In this document: positions 6,254 to 11,100 of the stretch, one piece after another
Layout of the letters: every line of letters begins with the position of its first letter
How positions within the stretch are numbered: position 1 is the stretch's first letter
From: Nitrospinota bacterium
Lineage (GTDB): Bacteria; Nitrospinota; Nitrospinia; UBA9942; JAHJSF01
Length of the DNA: 11,100 nucleotides
Reading direction: 5' to 3'
NCBI GenBank assembly: GCA_018830405.1
Contig: JAHJSF010000054.1
Coordinates: forward strand, 1-11,100
Notes under the pieces: model-generated
What the model saw: only the letters and a program-made list of their open reading frames with translations
Told to the model about the DNA's origin: nothing
Databases searched by the model: none
Program-made: the position numbers and the translations under genes

Positions 6254-6880
6254 ATGGCGACAATAAACCTAAAAGATAAGTCTATTAGGATAAAACTTGT
6301 ATACTATGGTCCGGGTAGAAGCGGCAAAACAACGAACCTGGAATATATCTACAATAAAATCCAAGAAAATGATGAGAAACAGAAGGGGAAAATGGTTTCC
6401 ATCGACACAAATGGGGACAGGACTATGTTCTTTGACTTCTTCCCCATTGATCTTGGTAAAATCAACGGCTTTGCCCTCAAGTTACAACTTTACACAACCC
6501 CCGGGCAGGTAAAATATGAATTCACCCGTAGGTTGGTTTTAAAAGGGGTTGACGGCATAGTATTCGTAGCTGATTCTATGGCCTCGAGACAGGAGGCAAA
6601 TGCACAATCCTTTGAGAATTTGAAAGAAAATCTAGCCTTTCACAACAAAACTCTTTCGGATATAAAAGTCGTTTTCCAATGGAACAAGAGGGATATAGAT
6701 GAAAACTTAATCCCCTTGGCGAGTGTTGAGGAGATGGAGAAAACGCTTAATTCCAAGTATGGATATACGTCATTCCCGGCAAGCGCAGAAACAGGGCTGA
6801 ATGTTTTTAAAACGGTTAATTATATTGCCAAGGAAACTGTTAAACACGTAATTGCCCTAAACGACATCAAAAAGGGATAG
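6254..6880 (+). CDS. mglA: MglA-like small Ras-family GTPase
   Basis: A 208-aa GTPase of the MglA family, which sets cell polarity and controls type IV pilus and gliding motors in Myxococcus. P-loop GPGRSGKT is at 19-26. The switch region GDRTMFFDF contains R56, corresponding to the intrinsic arginine finger of Myxococcus MglA. TTPGQ (81-85) carries the MglA-specific TPGQ in place of the usual DTAGQ, with Q85 as the expected catalytic glutamine. NKRD (144-147) is the guanine-specificity motif. The segment between P-loop and switch I (QENDEKQKG) is slightly longer than in Myxococcus MglA. There is no lipidation motif or membrane segment. It is adjacent to the mglB-like gene and upstream of a PilB-type ATPase, which suggests regulation of that motor. 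Confidence 0.94.
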   Translation: MATINLKDKSIRIKLVYYGPGRSGKTTNLEYIYNKIQENDEKQKGKMVSIDTNGDRTMFFDFFPIDLGKINGFALKLQLYTTPGQVKYEFTRRLVLKGVDGIVFVADSMASRQEANAQSFENLKENLAFHNKTLSDIKVVFQWNKRDIDENLIPLASVEEMEKTLNSKYGYTSFPASAETGLNVFKTVNYIAKETVKHVIALNDIKKG

Positions 6881-6891
6881 GATATTCCTAT
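6877..6891 (+). promoter_or_regulatory. Palindrome covering the ribosome binding site of the 147-aa gene
   Basis: ATAGGA and TCCTAT flank a three-base TAT centre. The left arm contains the AGGA ribosome binding site (6879-6882) and the mglA stop codon; the right arm ends directly before the ATG at 6892. A six-pair A/T-rich stem could partly mask the site until ribosomes finishing mglA open it, giving translational coupling. The function is inferred. Confidence 0.45.
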
Positions 6892-7335
6892 ATGGATTAT
6901 AAACAATTGAAAGAGAATTTAGTCCCATTCTTTCAAGGTGATAGTGTGGATGTTAAAACTGCCGAAGAGGCTATCAACAACGCCCAACCGGAAAACACCT
7001 TTGACGAGAGGATGCTTATAGTTCTAAGAAACATAACAACAAGTGCTAAAGTTGGCGCCTCGTTACAAGCGTTGGGGAGTGACATTCTGGGCAACTCCGA
7101 ATACTTCTCTGATAAAGGTTTGCGGAAAAAGGAAAAAGACGAAAGACTTGAGCAATTACTCTCTGCCGGAAATTATCAGGAAAATGAAGAATTGTTTACT
7201 TTGAGCATGTTCCGAACATACTTGGAGACCATACTAAACAAACAGCTCTATGAAATAAATTTAAAAATAGAGGAAAACCAACGCCTGTTACAAAATATGC
7301 AAAGCTGGGCACTCGTTAAAACTAAAAAGAAATAG
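6892..7335 (+). CDS. Unrecognised 147-aa helical protein in the mglBA-pilB cassette
   Basis: I do not recognise this protein. It is predominantly helical-looking, charged and soluble, with no signal peptide, membrane segment or cysteine. An N-terminal part (about 1-65) with hydrophobic FDERMLIVLRNITTSAKVGASLQALG is followed by a lysine/glutamate-rich middle (KGLRKKEKDERLEQLL). A C-terminal helix with heptad-like spacing (about 105-140, YLETILNKQLYEINLKIEENQRLLQNM) could be a coiled coil, ending in a basic KTKKK tail. It starts 11 bp after mglA with AGGA at 6879-6882, so it is almost certainly cotranslated with the GTPase. It may be an effector or adaptor between GTPase and ATPase, but that rests only on position. 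Confidence 0.8.
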   Translation: MDYKQLKENLVPFFQGDSVDVKTAEEAINNAQPENTFDERMLIVLRNITTSAKVGASLQALGSDILGNSEYFSDKGLRKKEKDERLEQLLSAGNYQENEELFTLSMFRTYLETILNKQLYEINLKIEENQRLLQNMQSWALVKTKKK

Positions 7336-7377
7336 AGAATAGGCAGAATTAAAATGAAAAGGAAACAGTAAATTCTT

Positions 7378-7402
7378 AATGATGTATGTCAGATACATCG
7401 TT
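7378..7402 (+). repeat. Hairpin between the two unrecognised genes
   Basis: A 10-bp stem (7378-7387 with 7393-7402, one T-G wobble) encloses a five-base loop, GTCAG. The downstream TTATTACTTT is only loosely T-rich. It could be a leaky terminator or a processing/stability hairpin that sets different levels of the genes on either side. It occupies the 100-bp gap between 7335 and 7436. Confidence 0.5.
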
Positions 7403-7435
7403 TATTACTTTCAGAATGCATAGAGGAGAAGAAAA

Positions 7436-8296
7436 ATGCCTGACGAAAACACCCTGGAAAACGAAGATGAAAACGAAAACAACGCCTTTGACACAATAGA
7501 CAAACTTTTTTCAGATAATCCGGTGATAAAAACTCAAGACGACATAGGCGGCTACGATGATTCAAAAGAAGTAGTCCCCGAAACAAAAGAGGACAAAGGA
7601 GAGCTTGAAGAAACAACTGCGGATAGACTCCCCAAAGAAGTATTAACCGTATCAGATAGCAGCCAAGAGCCTCTATTAATGGAGACCAAACCAAGCCATG
7701 ATAAAAAAATCGAAAAGAGTAAAGAATTAGACGAAGCAGGTAATATGGGTGATTTGGATATGCTTGAAGGGTATGCCATGGCCCTGGAATGGGAATTTAC
7801 CGACAAGGATATAAAAAAATTCAACTACTACCTAAATAAGCTGGCCGCGCAGTATACTGACAGTCACAACCAGATTTTAATAAAGCTTTTGCGCGCCATT
7901 GTTAATTACATAAGCAGCGCCCAAGAAAAAGCGGTACCGGAAACCATGAGTATTTTGTCCAAAGTATTAAAGACATTAAAAATGGTCAATTCAGGTGATA
8001 AGGATAAATCTTTTGTAAAGGCAAAAATACGGGAGTCATATCAAGAGGTTCTAAACCTAAAAAAGCGTATATCCTCGTACAACAAAGAATTCAACGAAGA
8101 AAAAGAAGAAGAGGAAAAGGAAGAGGTGATTGCTAAGGAACCAACGGTAAGCATTCAACCCCCGCAAGAGTCTATCCCCCAGAGCCTACTTTCCAGATTG
8201 GATGAACTGCTCTTGAAGCTGGATGAATATGAAAAGAGAATTTCTTATTTGGAAGAACAAAACAGGAAATTGAAAAATATTATCATTGGGCTTTAA
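7436..8296 (+). CDS. Unrecognised 286-aa acidic coiled-coil protein
   Basis: I do not recognise this protein. Residues 1 to about 105 are strongly acidic and low-complexity (ENEDENENNAFD, ETKEDKGELEETT), so probably disordered. A helical domain follows (about 105-210, DMLEGYAMALEWEFTDKDIKKFNYYLNKLAAQYTDSHNQILIKLLRAIVNYI). After it come a glutamate-rich stretch near 220-231, a proline/glutamine linker near 238-250, and a C-terminal coiled coil (about 253-286, LLSRLDELLLKLDEYEKRISYLEEQNRKLKNI). There is no signal peptide, membrane segment or cysteine. GAGGAG is at 7422-7427, about 8 nt before the ATG. This layout suggests a scaffold or adaptor. Its place between the GTPase and the pilus-type ATPase makes it a candidate link, but no function is shown. 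Confidence 0.82.
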   Translation: MPDENTLENEDENENNAFDTIDKLFSDNPVIKTQDDIGGYDDSKEVVPETKEDKGELEETTADRLPKEVLTVSDSSQEPLLMETKPSHDKKIEKSKELDEAGNMGDLDMLEGYAMALEWEFTDKDIKKFNYYLNKLAAQYTDSHNQILIKLLRAIVNYISSAQEKAVPETMSILSKVLKTLKMVNSGDKDKSFVKAKIRESYQEVLNLKKRISSYNKEFNEEKEEEEKEEVIAKEPTVSIQPPQESIPQSLLSRLDELLLKLDEYEKRISYLEEQNRKLKNIIIGL

Positions 8297-8312
8297 AAAT
8301 AGCGCAAATTGG

Positions 8313-8345
8313 GCCCATCAATTTTCTTGGGCAGCACAAGCTGCC
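8313..8345 (+). repeat. Two mutually exclusive hairpins before the ATPase gene
   Basis: GCCCA (8313-8317) can pair with TGGGC (8328-8332). Alternatively GGCAGC (8330-8335) pairs with GCTGCC (8340-8345) around an ACAA loop. The two stems share bases 8330-8332. The second stem is followed by TTAAAC, not a U-run. This resembles a small switch or attenuator, but could be chance structure in the 67-bp gap. Confidence 0.4.
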
Positions 8346-8363
8346 TTAAACAAATAAACCTAA

Positions 8364-10757
8364 ATGCTCAATATGAACAGCAATGGCATAGACCAGACTC
8401 AATTCGATTTAAAATTAGAGCAGGCTGAATTTTATGCCAAGCAGGGACTTTCGGATGAAGCTGACGCAGTATACCAAGATCTGTTGGACATTCTTAAAAA
8501 ACTCCCCGAAACAAAATCCACTCAGTTACAGATAAAGCAGTTAGAGTCTATTCGTAATGGCATAGGCGCCAGTATTTCGTTAAAGGCCAGTGATAAAGAA
8601 GCCGGCTCTCCAGTTGAGAGTAAACCTGATGAGGAACTCTATGCGGAATCAACAGCCTTTGTCGACCTTGGGTTTTATGACAAGGCTATAGTTAACAACA
8701 AAATACTCATTGAACGAAACTTTAAAATTTATGAGTCTATCTCCACATTTGTTTCCTGTTCCAAAACAATAGAGCAGGAAATGGAGGCAGTTAAATATCT
8801 TGATTCCATTGTAAAATCTTCTTCCTCAGATACAGAAAAAAAGGATGTCGCCTACTATTTCCTCTCCTTTCTTTACGAAAAAATAGGCAACTTTGGCCGG
8901 TCTATAAGCTCTTTACAAAATATCAAGGCCACTGATAATTTTACCGACTACTCTAATAGGGTAAAATTTCTAGGTTCAAAGATAAAGGGAAAAACCAGGT
9001 TTGACTACCTCCTCTCCGAACAAATAATTATCCAGAAGGACTTAAAGCAGGCTATAGAACTATCGAAAAAAACCCAAAAATCGGTTGAATATATTCTTAT
9101 CAACAAATTTTCAGTTGCAATAGACCAACTGGGCAAATCACTGGGAATGTTTTACGGATATCCCTTTGTAGATATATCTCAGGAAGGTCTTAAAACAGGC
9201 CTTTTCGGCAAACTAAAGCATAAATACTTAAAAAACAACCATTGGGCTCCTCTGGAGATATCCGGCAAAAAACAGACGGTAGACGTTGTTGTAGCCAATC
9301 TTGATATGCAATGTACTGAAGACATAAAAAAGATTTATGTCGGTTATAAAACATTTCTTCATATAGGTATACAGGAACATATAGACGAATATATAAACAA
9401 ACAATATGACAACGAAACCCCGATCGATAATACTCCGGCAGAAGAGGGTAAGGGGGAGGACGTTTCGGGATTCATGGATGGGATAGAAGAAGATGAACTT
9501 GAAGATATAGTAATAGAAAAAGAAGATAAGGCACAAGATGATGAGGAGGAGGCAGCCCCTGACAGCAAAGTAATACTATTCGCCAATAAAATGATTGTGG
9601 ATGCCCGTCGCAGAAGGGCCTCAGATATCCACATAGAACCCTCAACCCACAGCCTGAGCACAGACATCCGTTTCAGAGTAGACGGCCTTTGCCAACCTTA
9701 TAGAAAAATACCAAATAGTTTCAGCCGACAGGTCATTTCACGAATTAAGATTATGGCTGATATGGATATTGCCGAAAGACGTAAGCCAATGGATGGAAAA
9801 ATACTGTTCAAGAGTAAACAAACAGGAAAGGTTGAACTTCGGGTCGCCACTTTACCGACAAGCGGCGGCAAAGAAGACGTGGTTCTCAGGCTTCTTCAGA
9901 GCGGCAAACCTGCCGGCCTGGCCGAGTTGGGAGTACTTGAATACAACATTGAACCTTTTCTAAAAATCATCCATAAACCATATGGACTTGTTTTGGTTGT
10001 TGGCCCTACCGGTTCAGGTAAAACAACAACCCTTCATTCAGCTCTAAGTATTATTAATACCCCCGAAAAAAAGATATGGACAGCAGAGGACCCTGTGGAG
10101 ATAGACCAAAAAGGAATCAGACAATCGGAGGTTCACCGTAAAATAGGTTTGGACTTCGCAACGTTGTTAAGGGCTTTCCTGAGGGCCGACCCTGATGTAA
10201 TTATGGTAGGAGAGATGAGAGATGTAGAAACAACAAAGATAGGCATCGAGGCGTCTCTAACCGGTCACTTGGTCTTTTCAACTCTACACACCAATAATGC
10301 CCCGGAAACAATAACAAGGCTTATTGAAATAGGGATAGACCGCACCAACTTTGCGGATTCCCTACTTGGAATACTGGCCCAAAGATTGGGGAGGAGGCTA
10401 TGCAATGAATGCAAAAAAGAGGCTCCTGCCACCAAAGAAGAAATAGACTCCCTGATAAAAGAATTCGGCTCTGACAATATGGGCATGCTCAACAAAATAG
10501 ACAAAGACAACCTGAAACTCTACCACCCCGTAGGATGTGCTAACTGTGCCAATACCGGTTACAGGGGAAGAATAGGTTTTCATGAACTACTCATCAATAA
10601 CGATACTATCAAGGCTCTCATTAAAAAAGAGGCCGCTGTTGAAAGGATAAGGGCTGCGGCTGTAGCAAATAATATGTACACCCTAAAACAAGACGGGATA
10701 ATCAAGGTTCTCGAGGGCATTACCGACATGACAGAGGTGAGAAGGAACTGCATATAA
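8364..10757 (+). CDS. PilB/GspE-family ATPase with TPR-like N-terminus and MshEN-like domain
   Basis: A 797-aa secretion/type IV pilus extension-type ATPase. Residues 1-205 are helical and TPR-like (QAEFYAKQGLSDEADAVYQDLL, AFVDLGFYDKAIVNN, FLSFLYEKIGNFGRSISSL). Residues 213 to about 275 resemble an MshEN domain but lack the usual glycine of its RLGxxL motif, so c-di-GMP binding is doubtful. An acidic linker follows (about 360-400). The ATPase core is complete: Asp box DIHIE (421-425), Walker A GPTGSGKT (547-554), Walker B VIMVGE (612-617), His box with H635 and H642, and a CXXC...CXXC zinc site (C680, C683, C725, C728), typical of PilB/GspE and absent from PilT. It would power assembly from the cytoplasmic face of the membrane. 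No Shine-Dalgarno is evident; ATG 8373 is an alternative start. Confidence 0.93.
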   Translation: MLNMNSNGIDQTQFDLKLEQAEFYAKQGLSDEADAVYQDLLDILKKLPETKSTQLQIKQLESIRNGIGASISLKASDKEAGSPVESKPDEELYAESTAFVDLGFYDKAIVNNKILIERNFKIYESISTFVSCSKTIEQEMEAVKYLDSIVKSSSSDTEKKDVAYYFLSFLYEKIGNFGRSISSLQNIKATDNFTDYSNRVKFLGSKIKGKTRFDYLLSEQIIIQKDLKQAIELSKKTQKSVEYILINKFSVAIDQLGKSLGMFYGYPFVDISQEGLKTGLFGKLKHKYLKNNHWAPLEISGKKQTVDVVVANLDMQCTEDIKKIYVGYKTFLHIGIQEHIDEYINKQYDNETPIDNTPAEEGKGEDVSGFMDGIEEDELEDIVIEKEDKAQDDEEEAAPDSKVILFANKMIVDARRRRASDIHIEPSTHSLSTDIRFRVDGLCQPYRKIPNSFSRQVISRIKIMADMDIAERRKPMDGKILFKSKQTGKVELRVATLPTSGGKEDVVLRLLQSGKPAGLAELGVLEYNIEPFLKIIHKPYGLVLVVGPTGSGKTTTLHSALSIINTPEKKIWTAEDPVEIDQKGIRQSEVHRKIGLDFATLLRAFLRADPDVIMVGEMRDVETTKIGIEASLTGHLVFSTLHTNNAPETITRLIEIGIDRTNFADSLLGILAQRLGRRLCNECKKEAPATKEEIDSLIKEFGSDNMGMLNKIDKDNLKLYHPVGCANCANTGYRGRIGFHELLINNDTIKALIKKEAAVERIRAAAVANNMYTLKQDGIIKVLEGITDMTEVRRNCI

Positions 10758-10831
10758 CAATCACCATAAATTAACTGTTGGATGGCCTTGTTCCTACTTT
10801 GTTCTAACAAAATCAACTTAGGGCTATAAAA

Positions 10832-11100
10832 TCACTCGCCTTTTTCGATGCAGGCATCTATCTTCCTTTTCAGGTCCGTGGCCGAAGGTTGCCCCGGCGC
10901 GGTAGGCTCATCTATGTATCCGTAGGTAAGGGACGAACCAAGCAGCGGAAAAGATATTCTGGTATCACCAGCATCATCGCCCATCCCTATCACGCACAAG
11001 GGAATGCCCCAATCTAGACCAAGAAGTGACTTAAGGGTCTCAACATCAGTCTGGCTATTTACCCTAGTAGCAATCTTGGCAACACTATTATCGATCTTCG
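10832..11100 (-). CDS. aroD: 3-dehydroquinate dehydratase type I (partial, C-terminal 88 residues)
   Basis: The minus strand is open from the window edge (first full codon 11098-11096) to the TGA at 10832-10834. The enzyme dehydrates 3-dehydroquinate to 3-dehydroshikimate in the shikimate pathway. The type I C-terminal pattern is clear. AKIATRVNSQTDV contains the Schiff-base lysine (codon 11075-11077). MGDDAGDTRISFPLLGSSLTYG carries the substrate-binding arginine, and TAPGQPS carries the substrate-binding Gln loop. The protein ends KRKIDACIEKGE. The 5' part lies beyond the window. It converges with the ATPase gene across a 74-bp gap in which I see no convincing terminator. Confidence 0.88.
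   Translation of the reverse strand, partial: KIDNSVAKIATRVNSQTDVETLKSLLGLDWGIPLCVIGMGDDAGDTRISFPLLGSSLTYGYIDEPTAPGQPSATDLKRKIDACIEKGE

Noticed and set aside
7354-7371. Five-residue leader-like open frame (MKRKQ) before the 286-aa gene
   Set aside because: It is too short to judge, has no strong ribosome binding site and no clear link to the downstream hairpin.
9359-9667. Minus-strand serine-rich open frame opposite the ATPase linker
   Set aside because: The serine runs are the complement of the acidic GAA/GAT/GAG codons of the linker, so this is a compositional shadow.
10758-10831. Terminator between the ATPase gene and aroD
   Set aside because: Only a weak TTGTT/AACAA pairing and a short TTGTTC direct repeat are visible; neither resembles an intrinsic terminator.
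1-11100. CRISPR array, transposase, integrase or phage genes
   Set aside because: I saw no regularly spaced repeats and no coding region with recombinase or phage features; the palindromic segments are non-coding.

Overview
The window looks like chromosomal DNA of a free-living Gram-negative-type bacterium with moderate GC, frequent ATA isoleucine codons and strong AGGAGG-type ribosome binding sites. It pairs MglB/MglA-like switch proteins with a PilB-family ATPase, a combination I associate mainly with Desulfobacterota, Myxococcota, Nitrospirota and related uncultured lineages. I cannot place it more precisely from sequence alone.

Left part (1-3620, plus strand): housekeeping genes for gene expression, recombination and tRNA modification. 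The order is yebC, ruvC, ruvA (ATGA overlap with ruvC), then mnmE after a 139-bp gap. The yebC-ruvC gap is almost filled by a long imperfect palindrome (838-970) with a G/C-rich core hairpin. ruvB does not follow ruvA.

Middle part (3644-5331, minus strand): pyrK and pyrD, the two subunits of an NAD-linked class 1B dihydroorotate dehydrogenase, are translationally coupled and converge on mnmE. Just upstream of pyrK lies a second palindromic, MITE-like segment (5346-5512). A tRNA-Arg(TCG) gene follows at 5577-5653. The next 205 bp hold no gene but contain two clear inverted repeats.

Right part (5859-10757, plus strand): a five-gene cassette of an MglB-like roadblock protein, an MglA-like small GTPase, two proteins I do not recognise (147 and 286 aa), and a 797-aa PilB/GspE-family ATPase. 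The ATPase has an N-terminal TPR-like region and a degenerate MshEN domain. My inference is a GTPase-controlled pilus or secretion motor module; the two unknown proteins are candidate adaptors. No other pilus gene is in view.

Right edge: the minus-strand 3' end of a type I 3-dehydroquinate dehydratase gene (aroD), convergent with the ATPase gene and cut by the window end.

The least explained elements are the cassette with its two unknown proteins, and the two long palindromic intergenic segments, which have similar size and architecture but different sequences.
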